This document shows, piece after piece, positions 1 through 6,868 of a stretch of 12,589 nt of DNA (its first letter is position 1; each line of letters begins with the position of its first letter). The stretch covers positions 1 to 12,589 of the forward strand of contig JAPOYZ010000231.1 in assembly GCA_026706325.1 (NCBI GenBank), read 5' to 3'. Origin of the DNA: Candidatus Aminicenantota bacterium (GTDB taxonomy: Bacteria > Acidobacteriota > UBA6911 > RPQK01 > JAJDTT01). Made by a program: the position numbers and the translations under genes. Below the pieces are notes generated by a model that was not told the origin of the DNA, searched no databases, and saw only the letters and a list, made by a program, of their open reading frames with translations.

Positions 1-1360
1 CGTTGAAGTCCTTCCGGTAGCGGATCACGTCCAAGTCCGAAGTCACCTGCTTCAGAATCCGGCGCACCCTGGGGACGTAGGTCTCCGGTTCCATGCGGAT
101 GGCTGCCGTTAGATGAACCATGGCCTCTTCCGGCTGCGATTGCACGGCGAAGAATTGGGTCAGCCGGAAACGTCCCTGCGGCCGGTCGACGCCACAACGG
201 ATCGCCTCCAGAAAATGTCGTTGAGACCCGTCGTGTTCCTTGCGCTGATCCAATAGCACGGCCAGACTGTAGTGAGCCCGGCCCTCCTGGGGACTGACCT
301 TGATCGCCCGCTTCAGGAATTCCTCGGCCTTGTCCTTCATTCCCAGGCTCACCTGCATTGCGGCCATGTTGTAGAGAGTGCTGAAGTTCTCGTGGCCCAG
401 ATCCAAGGCTTGCCCGTACGCCTCGACTGCCTCCTGGTGCTTTTTCTGGAAGCTCAGGACATCGCCCAGATTGGCCCAGAGCTGGTCGTTGTCCGGAGCC
501 TGCTCCAGAGCCAGACGCAAGTATCTCTCCGCGTCGGCATATCGCTTTTCCCGCCTCGCGATGAGCCCCAGGTTGCCCAGATTCCATGCGTCGCCCCCGC
601 CGGCCCGGGAGAGTCGCTTCTTCGCCTCGTCTGGATTGCCCAGCTCGAGATAGAGACCACCCAGTTCCCGCAGAACCGCTGGATCGTCGGGTTTCAGCCG
701 TTCCGCCTTCAACATTTCCTGTAGTGCTTCTTTTTTCCGTCCGGCCTCCACATGGAGCAATCCCAGGTGAAACCGGGCCTGGAAATCCTTCGGATGAGCT
801 TTTAGAAAGGCCTCGTAGTGGGCTTGAGCTTTCTTGTCTTGACCCAGCCGCTGATACGCCTGCGCCAGATTGATGTGGGGCTGGGACGTGGCGGGGTTCA
901 ACTTCAGGACTTGTTCGAAAGCGTCGATGGCGTCCTGATCCCGCCCTTGTTGGAAATGAATCACGCCCAATAGATGCCAGGACATGGCGTCTTGAGGATT
1001 GATCTGCAGCGCTCGGCCCAGATCCTCCCGGGCCGGCTGTATCTGTCCGTGTCCGAACCGGATCTGAGCTCGCATCTGGAGCCCCCGGGCGTCCTCGGGC
1101 TCCAGCTCGATCAGGGCGTCCAGATGAGGAACCGCTTGTTCCGATTTCTTCTGCTGAAGGTAGATCACGGCCAAGTTGTAGCGGGCGGAAGCAAAGGCGG
1201 GAGAGATATCGACCGCCCGCTCGAAGAGCTCGGCCTGCCGGTCGGAGTATTGATCGGGAGTCCCGATCAGTTCCTCCCCTTTTCGGAACCACTCCACCGC
1301 ACGCCGGTCGATCTGGGCGCCTGCTTGGAACAACAACCAGAAAGCAAGAAGGAGGCTCAT
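1..1360 (-). CDS. Secreted tetratricopeptide-repeat protein, C-terminus outside window
   Basis: The frame is open from an ATG at 1360 to the window edge, giving 453 residues with no stop. The N-terminus (MSLLLAFWLLFQAGAQ) looks like a signal peptide cleaved after AGA, although it lacks a basic n-region, so export is inferred. From about residue 20 to 440 there are roughly twelve 34-residue TPR units. They show the A/G-Y/L pattern and P at unit ends, for example YNLAVIYLQQ, WHLLGVIHFQQG, INLAQAYQRLG and WANLGDVLSFQK. TPR solenoids bind other proteins, and no enzymatic domain is seen. The start lies 17 nt after the PfkB kinase stop, so the gene is probably last or nearly last in that transcript. 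The SD is weak (GGA about 7 nt upstream), which suggests reliance on translation from upstream. Binding partner unknown. Confidence 0.88.
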   Translation of the reverse strand, partial: MSLLLAFWLLFQAGAQIDRRAVEWFRKGEELIGTPDQYSDRQAELFERAVDISPAFASARYNLAVIYLQQKKSEQAVPHLDALIELEPEDARGLQMRAQIRFGHGQIQPAREDLGRALQINPQDAMSWHLLGVIHFQQGRDQDAIDAFEQVLKLNPATSQPHINLAQAYQRLGQDKKAQAHYEAFLKAHPKDFQARFHLGLLHVEAGRKKEALQEMLKAERLKPDDPAVLRELGGLYLELGNPDEAKKRLSRAGGGDAWNLGNLGLIARREKRYADAERYLRLALEQAPDNDQLWANLGDVLSFQKKHQEAVEAYGQALDLGHENFSTLYNMAAMQVSLGMKDKAEEFLKRAIKVSPQEGRAHYSLAVLLDQRKEHDGSQRHFLEAIRCGVDRPQGRFRLTQFFAVQSQPEEAMVHLTAAIRMEPETYVPRVRRILKQVTSDLDVIRYRKDFN

Positions 1361-1376
1361 GATGGTTCCGTCCGAA

Positions 1377-2330
1377 TCAGGAGAGAATTTTCTCCCTGGG
1401 TTGGGCGAAGTCGTCGAAACGAGTCATTCGCTGAAGTTCTTGGTAACGGATTTCGATTTCGGTGAGGGTCACCTCCTTGAGCCGGTCCAGCGAGAAGCCC
1501 TCGACGGTAAAGCTGGCCATGACCGATCCGAAGATGACGGCTTGGCGAAGGGCGTGCCGGTCAGACAGGCCGGTTCCGGCCAGATAGCCCATGAAACCGC
1601 CGGCGAAGGTGTCGCCGGCGCCGGTGGGATCCAGCACGTCGGCCAGCGGATAGGCGGGAGCGGCGAAAATGTCCAAGCCGCCTCCCTTCTCCCGGCGGAA
1701 CATGAGCGCGCCGTACTCACCCCGCTTGACCACCAGGACGCGCGGGCCCCAGCCCAGGATCTTCTCGGCTGCCCGGACCAGATTCGGTTCCCGGGAGAGT
1801 TGCCGCGCCTCTCCGTCGTTGATCAGGAGAAGTCCCACCCCCTTGAGGGTCTCGATCAGAGAGGTGAAGTGCTCCTCGATCCAGTAATTCATGGTGTCGC
1901 AGGCAACAAGCTTGGGTTTCTCGACCTGTTGCAGCACTTCCCGTTGCAGTTCGGGATCGAAATTGCCCAGAAAGAGGTATTCGCTGCTCCGGTAATGCTT
2001 GGGGAGGTTGGGCCGGAAGTCGGCCAGGACGTTCAGTTGAGTGTCCAGGGTTTGGGCGTCGTTGAGGTCGTATCCGTAGTGCCCGGACCAACGGAAGGTC
2101 AGGCCCGGCAGGAAGTCGAGTCCGGACAAATCGATGTTTCTGGATTCCAGAAGCGAGACATCCCTCTTTCTGAAATCAATTCCCACGGCCCCGACGATCT
2201 GGACTTCCGTGAAATAGGCAGCCGCAATGCTGGCAAAAGTAGCAGCGCCTCCCAGTGCCTCCTCCACCTTGCCGAAGGGGGTTTCCACGGAATCGTAGGC
2301 GACCGAACCGACGACCACGAGGGATGCCAT
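1377..2330 (-). CDS. PfkB/ribokinase-family kinase, substrate unknown
   Basis: This 317-residue protein is a ribokinase-fold ATP-dependent kinase of usual family length. The N-terminal strand LVVVGSVAYDSVETP is followed by the substrate-side glycine motif GGAATFASIAA (about residues 27-37). The C-terminal PfkB signature DPTGAGDTFAGGFMG starts at D234, and D240 is the expected catalytic base. DTMNYWI at about residues 155-161 is a family-like motif. The start is well supported by the SD AAGGAGA about 6 nt upstream. It follows mtnP by 47 nt and precedes the TPR gene by 16 nt. Family members phosphorylate sugars or nucleosides. Adjacency to mtnP suggests a substrate from nucleoside or methylthioribose salvage, but this is inference: known MTR kinases (MtnK) belong to another fold, and MtnP already yields a phosphorylated sugar. 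Family assignment is secure, specificity is not. Confidence 0.9.
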   Translation of the reverse strand: MASLVVVGSVAYDSVETPFGKVEEALGGAATFASIAAAYFTEVQIVGAVGIDFRKRDVSLLESRNIDLSGLDFLPGLTFRWSGHYGYDLNDAQTLDTQLNVLADFRPNLPKHYRSSEYLFLGNFDPELQREVLQQVEKPKLVACDTMNYWIEEHFTSLIETLKGVGLLLINDGEARQLSREPNLVRAAEKILGWGPRVLVVKRGEYGALMFRREKGGGLDIFAAPAYPLADVLDPTGAGDTFAGGFMGYLAGTGLSDRHALRQAVIFGSVMASFTVEGFSLDRLKEVTLTEIEIRYQELQRMTRFDDFAQPREKILS

Positions 2331-2377
2331 CCTGTCTCCTTTTCGAATCCTTCCTCTATCCGGCGATCATGTCGCCA

Positions 2378-3238
2378 TCAGTCCAGGTACTTTCCCACGA
2401 TGGGCTCCAGACGCCGGCGCACCTCCGCGGGTATGGAATCCGGATCGGTGATGATGGCGTTTTGGAGGGCGTGGTGGCAGGGACAATCGAAATCGCCGGG
2501 TAGCCGGGTGACAGTCCGGGCAATCAGGCGCTTCGCGTTTTGGCTGTTCTTGTTCAGGTATTCGATGAGCATTTCCACCGTAACCGGCTCTTCTTCTTCG
2601 TGCCAACAGTCATAGTCCGTTACCATGGCCACGGTGACGTAGCAGATCTCGGCCTCCCGGGCCAGCTTGGCTTCCTGGAGGTTGGTCATACCGATCAGGT
2701 CCATCCCCCAACTCCGGTACAGACAGGATTCGGCGCGGGTGGAGAAGGCCGGGCCCTCCATGCAGACGTAAGTCCCACCCCGCTTGATGGGTAGATCGAT
2801 CTCGCCCGCCGCCTGCTGCAAGACATCCATCAGGTTGCTGCAGATCGGATCGGCCAGGCTCACGTGAGCCACGATCCCTTCCCCGAAGAAGGTGGAGACT
2901 CGGCTGAAGGTGCGGTCCACGAATTGATCCGGGAGGACGAAGTCCATCGGTGCATGCTCGATCTTGAGCGAGCCGACCGCGCTGGCGGAGATGATCTGTC
3001 TCACCCCAAGGCGCTTGAAACCATAGATATTGGCCCGAAAATTCAACTCGGAGGGCAGCAGGCGGTGTCCTCTGCCATGCCGGGCCAGGAACGCCACCGG
3101 CTGTCCCTCGAGTTTCCCCAGGAGATAGGAGTCGCTGGGATCCCCAAACGGCGTGGGCACGCGCAACATGCGGCTCTCCTCCAATGGCATGTCGTAGAGT
3201 CCGCTGCCGCCGATGATTCCGACCCTGGCTTCGTCCAT
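2378..3238 (-). CDS. mtnP: S-methyl-5'-thioadenosine phosphorylase
   Basis: The 286-residue enzyme cleaves 5'-methylthioadenosine with phosphate to adenine and 5-methylthioribose-1-phosphate in the cytoplasm, the first step of methionine salvage. The sequence shows the phosphate-binding GIIGGSGLYD at residues 7-16, RHGRGH at 53-58, SASAVGSL at 84-91, MEGPAFSTRAES at 160-171, GMTNLQEAKLA at 183-193 and TDYDCW at 207-212. The Asp residues 208 and 210 of the last motif are the family's adenine-recognition positions, which favours MTA phosphorylase over guanine-type purine nucleoside phosphorylase. A C-terminal C252-P-C254 pair matches the CXC motif known in some archaeal and thermostable relatives. 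The ATG at 3238 fits the family N-terminus; the only SD-like sequence is GGGA about 7 nt upstream. A 116-nt gap separates it from the hydrolase gene upstream, the largest gap in this minus-strand run. Activity on 5'-deoxyadenosine is also possible. Confidence 0.95.
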   Translation of the reverse strand: MDEARVGIIGGSGLYDMPLEESRMLRVPTPFGDPSDSYLLGKLEGQPVAFLARHGRGHRLLPSELNFRANIYGFKRLGVRQIISASAVGSLKIEHAPMDFVLPDQFVDRTFSRVSTFFGEGIVAHVSLADPICSNLMDVLQQAAGEIDLPIKRGGTYVCMEGPAFSTRAESCLYRSWGMDLIGMTNLQEAKLAREAEICYVTVAMVTDYDCWHEEEEPVTVEMLIEYLNKNSQNAKRLIARTVTRLPGDFDCPCHHALQNAIITDPDSIPAEVRRRLEPIVGKYLD

Positions 3239-3354
3239 ATCTGGTTCCCAATACTATCTTTTTTTGAGGAATGCTGTGGGTGGTTGCGCGGGGGATTCCG
3301 CGAACGGCGTCAATTGCCGCCAACCCGTCCACGAATCCTCACTTCTGGCCATAC

Positions 3355-4197
3355 TCATTCATCCCACGGAACCGGCTCGACCGTATACCGGCCCTCTTGA
3401 CGGCTCATGACTCCGGCCACCACATTCGGGTCATGGTCGAAGAGCAGGAGCCACTTTTCCGCCGCCGCCCGGGAGTAGATTCGTTTTCTCGTTTCCAGAG
3501 TGGTCAACGGGAAGAGATCGTAACCCATGATCCAGGGGAGCGGCACATGGGCCGTGGTGGCGCAGAGGTCCCCGAGGAAGAAGACAGTCTCGCTGGCGGA
3601 TTGGACCTTGACCGAATGATGGCCGGGGGTATGGCCGGGGGTGTGGACCAGCGATACGCCCGGGACGATCTCCTGCTCTCCTTCGACGAGCCGGAGTTGA
3701 TTGGACTCCTGGAGTGGCAGCCAGTTCTCGGACCGGTAGGAGACCGCCGTCCTCTCGTTTCGGCCGGTTGCCGTCAGGTAGTCTTCCCGCGCCACGATGT
3801 AGATGGCGTTGGGAAAGTTGGGCACCACCGTCTCACCCTCCCGGCGGGTGTTGCCTCCGCAATGGTCGAAGTGGAGATGGGTGTTGATCACCAGATCGAC
3901 GTCCGCCGGCTCCATTCCAAGGAGCCCCAAGCGGGCGACAATGTCCGGCTCCTCGCCGACGCCGTAGATCTCCTGCTCCTTGGGGGAGTATTTCCGTCCG
4001 GCGCCGGTGTCCACCAAAATGGCTTCGTGTGGAGTGCGGATCAGGAGGCAGTTGAGTCCCAGACGAACCCGGTTGCGGTCGTCCGGACGCAGCTTCCGTT
4101 CCCAGAGGACTCTCGGCACGATCCCGAATACGGCACCGCCGTCCAAGCGGATGGAACCGTCGGAGATGTGGTTGAGTTGGAACCTTCCCAGCCTCAT
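3355..4197 (-). CDS. Metallo-beta-lactamase-fold hydrolase (AHL-lactonase-like subgroup)
   Basis: This 280-residue cytoplasmic-type protein has the complete binuclear metal site: H107-L-H109-F-D111-H112, H185 within HTPGHTPGHH, bridging D210 in FLGDLCA, and H255 in LLFDHDPN. Size and motif spacing resemble the N-acyl-homoserine-lactonase-like branch of the superfamily, which also contains other lactonases and thioester hydrolases, so the substrate cannot be read off. The frame stays open upstream to 4635, but the real start is the ATG at 4197. It overlaps the mce stop as ATGA, and the residues upstream of it look like out-of-frame mce and meaB sequence. GAAGGA sits immediately 5' of the ATG, too close for a normal SD, so translational coupling to mce is likely. 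That coupling makes a CoA-thioester or lactone substrate in acyl metabolism worth considering, but this is speculation. Confidence 0.88.
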   Translation of the reverse strand: MRLGRFQLNHISDGSIRLDGGAVFGIVPRVLWERKLRPDDRNRVRLGLNCLLIRTPHEAILVDTGAGRKYSPKEQEIYGVGEEPDIVARLGLLGMEPADVDLVINTHLHFDHCGGNTRREGETVVPNFPNAIYIVAREDYLTATGRNERTAVSYRSENWLPLQESNQLRLVEGEQEIVPGVSLVHTPGHTPGHHSVKVQSASETVFFLGDLCATTAHVPLPWIMGYDLFPLTTLETRKRIYSRAAAEKWLLLFDHDPNVVAGVMSRQEGRYTVEPVPWDE

Positions 4198-4607
4198 TCC
4201 TTCGGCGGGGCGGGGGCCTGAGTCAGTTCCACCAGTACGCCGCCGGTGCTGCGCGGATGGATGAAGGCGATGAGGCGGCCTTCGGCTCCGGTACGCGGAA
4301 CCTCGTCGATCAGGACCACGTTCCGTTGCCTCAACCGTCTGAGATCTTCGCGGAGATCGTCGACTTCGAAGGCGATGTGATGGATGCCTTCTCCTCGTTT
4401 CTCCACGAAGCGGGAGATGACCGAATCCGGTTCGGTCCCCTCCAACAATTCCACGGCCGTGTCCCCCACCGGCAGGATCGCTGCCCGGACCTTCTGGTCC
4501 GCGACGGTTTCGGTGGATTCCACTTCCAAGCCGAGGTCTTCGTAAAGGCGGGAGAGAGACTTCAGAGAGCGGGTGGCGATCCCCACGTGGGCCAGTCTTC
4601 GAATCAC
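4194..4607 (-). CDS. mce: Methylmalonyl-CoA epimerase
   Basis: The 137-residue protein is a single VOC/glyoxalase-fold subunit with paired beta-alpha-beta-beta-beta modules. It interconverts (S)- and (R)-methylmalonyl-CoA between propionyl-CoA carboxylase and the B12-dependent mutase. Visible family marks are LAHVGIATRSL at the N-terminus, LPVGDTAVELLEG (about 45-57), GEGIHHIAFEVDDL (72-85) and the C-terminal HPRSTGGVLVEL (117-128). H7, E53, H77 and E127 are the expected metal-ligand positions, by comparison with the family and not by alignment. The start is GTG at 4607, two bases after the meaB stop; GAGGT about 8 nt upstream inside the end of meaB can serve as SD. Its TGA overlaps the ATG of the next gene. 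Length and motifs are ordinary for the family, and the meaB neighbour strongly supports the call over other VOC enzymes. Confidence 0.95.
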   Translation of the reverse strand: MIRRLAHVGIATRSLKSLSRLYEDLGLEVESTETVADQKVRAAILPVGDTAVELLEGTEPDSVISRFVEKRGEGIHHIAFEVDDLREDLRRLRQRNVVLIDEVPRTGAEGRLIAFIHPRSTGGVLVELTQAPAPPKE

Positions 4608-4609
4608 TT

Positions 4610-5569
4610 TCAGGACCTCGATCCCGATCGCTCAAAGATGCGATCCACCAGAGTATAGGGGTCCACCTCCCGATTGGCCATTTGCCGCGCCCATCGATCC
4701 AGTTCTTCCGATCCCAGGTCGTCCATGACTCGCTCGGCCACTCGGTCCCGGATCATCTCAAGGACTTTCTGCCGGTAGAGGAAGACTCGTCTCCGGGAGG
4801 TCTTCTCGCGGCTGGTGAATCGCCGGTACGTCTCCACGGCTTCGGCCACCTCTTCGATTCCCTGATCCCGTGTGGCCACGGTCTGAACGATGGGAGGGTC
4901 CCAACCGTCGTCACGCGCCGCCAGGGAGAGGACGGCGCGCAGTTCCCGCTCCGTCTTCATGGCTTCGGGGCGATCCGCCTTGTTGATGACGAAGATGTCT
5001 CCGATCTCCATGATGCCGGCCTTGATGCTCTGGATCTCGTCTCCCATGCCCGGGACCAAAAGGACCAGGACCACCTCGGCGGTCCGCACCACGTCGACTT
5101 CATCCTGACCCACTCCCACCGTCTCAACCATCAGCCGTTTGAAGCCCCCCGCGGCCAGCACCAGCAGGGCGTCGTCCACGGCGCTGGAGAGCCCTCCCAA
5201 GCGTCCCCGGGTGGCCATGCTGCGGATGAAGACCCCCGGGTCGGTGAACAGATTCTGCATTCGAACCCGGTCACCCAACAGGGCGCCTCCCGAGAAGGGG
5301 GATGTCGGGTCCACGGCCACGATCCCCACCTTCTCGCCGGCGCCGCGATAGTGACGGGCCATCGCCTCCACCAACGTGCTTTTCCCGGAGCCGGGACTCC
5401 CGGTGATCCCGGTCACCCAGGAACCGTCGGTCATCGGGAAGAGGGCCTTGAGCAGGCTTCGGGTCGCATGCGTCGGTGAATTCTCGACTTCGGAAAGGAT
5501 GCGGGCGAGTTGACGCACGTCACCGCGGCAGATGTCCCGGATCTCGTCCAGTCGTTCCAGGTCGTTCAC
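4610..5569 (-). CDS. meaB: MeaB/ArgK-family P-loop GTPase, B12-mutase chaperone
   Basis: The 319-residue G-protein belongs to the G3E/SIMIBI MeaB group. It gates cofactor loading and protects or reactivates adenosylcobalamin-dependent methylmalonyl-CoA mutase. Motifs in order: Walker A GSPGSGKST (57-65), DPTSPFSGGALLGDR (87-101), Walker B/switch ETVGVGQDEVDV (149-160) and guanine-specificity NKAD (196-199). The C-terminal helical part (about 255-319) matches the dimerisation arm of the family. The start is GTG at 5569, 22 nt after the MetE-like stop; AAGAAG abuts the start codon, so the SD is poor. mce follows after 2 nt, a common pairing in the propionate/methylmalonyl pathway. The mutase itself is not in this window. 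MeaB homologues also serve other acyl-CoA mutases, and its position after a MetE-core gene leaves the true client open. Confidence 0.95.
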   Translation of the reverse strand: MNDLERLDEIRDICRGDVRQLARILSEVENSPTHATRSLLKALFPMTDGSWVTGITGSPGSGKSTLVEAMARHYRGAGEKVGIVAVDPTSPFSGGALLGDRVRMQNLFTDPGVFIRSMATRGRLGGLSSAVDDALLVLAAGGFKRLMVETVGVGQDEVDVVRTAEVVLVLLVPGMGDEIQSIKAGIMEIGDIFVINKADRPEAMKTERELRAVLSLAARDDGWDPPIVQTVATRDQGIEEVAEAVETYRRFTSREKTSRRRVFLYRQKVLEMIRDRVAERVMDDLGSEELDRWARQMANREVDPYTLVDRIFERSGSRS

Positions 5570-5591
5570 CTTCTTGATCCGCGGCGATGAC

Positions 5592-6680
5592 TCAGCCGTA
5601 TCGCTGGCGCAGAATCCGTGCCCCGCGGCACATGGCCTTGAGCTTCAGGTAGGCCTCGTCCAGGTCCATGGGATTGAGACTGGAGGGGGCGAATCCACAG
5701 TCGGGATTCAGGGTGATCCGTTCCGGCGGGACGAACTCCATGGCCTGCTCGACCCGTCCGACCACTTCCCCCGGTGTCTCCACCTGCGGGTCGGTGTGGT
5801 CGATCACCCCCAGCCCCAGGAACTTGTCCTTGGGGAATCGCCTGAGGCTCTCGATGCCTCCGGCATCCGGGGTGGCGAACTCCATGGCGATTCGATCCAC
5901 GTTCATCTCTCCCAACGCGTCCATGATGAGGTGGTAGGGACCGCGGGTGGAGTGAGCGCGGTTGAAATGGGCGTGGCACAGATGGACGCTGATGAAGGCG
6001 GCCTCGAATCCACTCACCGTCGCGTTGAAACACTCGACGCAAAGGGAGATTTCCTGTTCGAGATCGACGATGTTTTCACGCTCCCGATAGTCGGAATCCA
6101 CCAGCAGCGCCAACCACGGGTCGTCCAGTTGAATGGCATCGACCCCAATGGCCATGAGTTCCCGGATCTCACGGCGCAGGAAGGGAATGCAGGCGTGCAT
6201 GAAGGCTTCCCGGGTGGGATACGCCCCGGTCGAAAAACGGGGGTCCCACATCCGGCGGCCCAAGGTGTACGCGGAAGGAACGGCAGCGAGAACGCTGCGG
6301 TCCGTGTGCTCGCGGACGAAGCGGATCTCGTCCACGGCGATGAATCGGTGCGCCTTCATCTCCGAGACCACCGACGGATATCGGAGTTGGGGAAAATCGG
6401 TGGCTCCCGCCGAGACCGTATCGAGTTCGAAGCCGGAAACCGATTCGGAGAAGACCTTCATGTAGCTCTCGCGGCGCCACTCTCCGTCGGAGACGTAGTC
6501 GAGCCCGGCCCGTTCCTGCATCTTCAGGTTCGACGGGATGGCTTCGTCGAGCAGCCGGTCCGCCTCAGTGGCATCGATGAGCCCCGCCTTCCGGTCTTCG
6601 ATCAGCTCGCGAATCCACGCAGGCCGGGGGAGGCTTCCCACCACGAAGGTGGGGAAGAGGTGGGGAATCGTTTCCTTCAT
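5592..6680 (-). CDS. Stand-alone MetE-core (cobalamin-independent methionine synthase II family) protein
   Basis: The 362-residue protein corresponds to the catalytic C-terminal barrel of MetE, without the N-terminal half of the roughly 750-residue enzyme. Motifs are GSLPRP (15-20), SDGEWRR (64-70), QLDDPWLA (184-191), HLCHAHFN (233-240), MEFATPDAG (266-274) and NPDCGF (325-330). H233, C235, E267 and C328 form the predicted thiol-activating zinc site, so the protein should alkylate a thiol. Known proteins of this size include core methionine synthases that take methyl groups from donors other than folate, and epoxyalkane:coenzyme M transferases; the sequence alone does not choose. It is the first gene of the minus-strand run, 22 nt before meaB. 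The ATG at 6680 has GGGAG 10 nt upstream, inside one arm of an inverted repeat, so translation may be controlled. Confidence 0.88.
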   Translation of the reverse strand: MKETIPHLFPTFVVGSLPRPAWIRELIEDRKAGLIDATEADRLLDEAIPSNLKMQERAGLDYVSDGEWRRESYMKVFSESVSGFELDTVSAGATDFPQLRYPSVVSEMKAHRFIAVDEIRFVREHTDRSVLAAVPSAYTLGRRMWDPRFSTGAYPTREAFMHACIPFLRREIRELMAIGVDAIQLDDPWLALLVDSDYRERENIVDLEQEISLCVECFNATVSGFEAAFISVHLCHAHFNRAHSTRGPYHLIMDALGEMNVDRIAMEFATPDAGGIESLRRFPKDKFLGLGVIDHTDPQVETPGEVVGRVEQAMEFVPPERITLNPDCGFAPSSLNPMDLDEAYLKLKAMCRGARILRQRYG

Positions 6681-6690
6681 GCCGCGTTCG

Positions 6691-6717
6691 CTCCCGGGTG
6701 GCCGACTGCCCCGGGAG
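6691..6717 (-). promoter_or_regulatory. Inverted repeat overlapping the probable RBS of the MetE-like gene
   Basis: Perfect 8-bp arms CTCCCGGG and CCCGGGAG flank an 11-nt loop. On the minus-strand transcript the 3' arm ends in GGGAG, the only good Shine-Dalgarno candidate for the MetE-like gene, 10 nt before its ATG. Pairing would hide that site. The sequence supports the stem directly; a regulatory role is inferred. I see no match to a known riboswitch consensus. Confidence 0.4.
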
Positions 6718-6730
6718 TTCGTTCGGAACC

Positions 6731-6775
6731 CCGGTGCGGCCTGCCGGCGCCCAGTCTACTACGAGCCGGTGCGGC
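6731..6775. repeat. Two 10-bp direct repeats CCGGTGCGGC in the divergent gap
   Basis: CCGGTGCGGC occurs exactly at 6731-6740 and 6766-6775, 35 bp start to start, and a shorter CCGGTG recurs at 6787-6792. All lie between the divergently transcribed MetE-like gene and the secreted pair. They could be regulator-binding sites; in GC-rich DNA a chance repeat is also possible. Confidence 0.35.
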
Positions 6776-6797
6776 AAGTCGGAGAACCGGTGGGATC

Positions 6798-6826
6798 CGG
6801 CCCGGCCCGGCCCGAATGGCGGGCCG
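6798..6826. repeat. GGCCC tandem followed by a GC hairpin
   Basis: The 5-mer CGGCC/GGCCC unit is repeated three times at about 6799-6814. It runs into a 7-bp perfect stem, CGGCCCG (6808-6814) and CGGGCCG (6820-6826), around the loop AATGG. It lies 42 bp before the start of the secreted-protein gene. There is no T-tract, so it is not a standard terminator. Function unknown. Confidence 0.35.
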
Positions 6827-6868
6827 CGGGTTGAGCGCCACGTCCGCATCTGTTAAGACGGGGGACCC

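Noticed and set aside
454..660. Small minus-strand open frame of 68 codons
   Set aside because: It is out of frame within the TPR gene, whose repeat pattern continues through this stretch.
1359..2615. Long plus-strand open frame of 418 codons
   Set aside because: It is antisense to the PfkB kinase and the end of mtnP, whose motifs are unmistakable on the minus strand; the plus-strand translation shows no domain.
3259..3265. Run of seven T on the plus strand after GC-rich sequence
   Set aside because: Genes on both sides run on the minus strand, where this is an A-run upstream of mtnP; it cannot be their terminator. A minus-strand TAGTAT at 3251-3256 has no matching -35 and lies too close to the start.
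3625..3645. Tandem HTPG motif in the MBL hydrolase as a possible duplication or error
   Set aside because: HTPGHTPGH is a normal variant in this branch of the superfamily.
4198..4635. N-terminal extension of the MBL hydrolase frame to 426 residues
   Set aside because: The extra residues are Arg/Pro/Gly-rich and overlap mce in another frame; the ATGA start at 4197 begins exactly at the family-like N-terminus.
6831..6859. TTGAGC, 17 nt, TAAGAC as promoter of the secreted pair
   Set aside because: The -10 matches only 3 of 6 bases and would start transcription almost at the ATG.
6681..6868. Cobalamin or SAM riboswitch before the MetE-like gene
   Set aside because: I looked for the B12-box and SAM-type conserved cores on the minus strand and found none; only the simple RBS-overlapping stem is supported.
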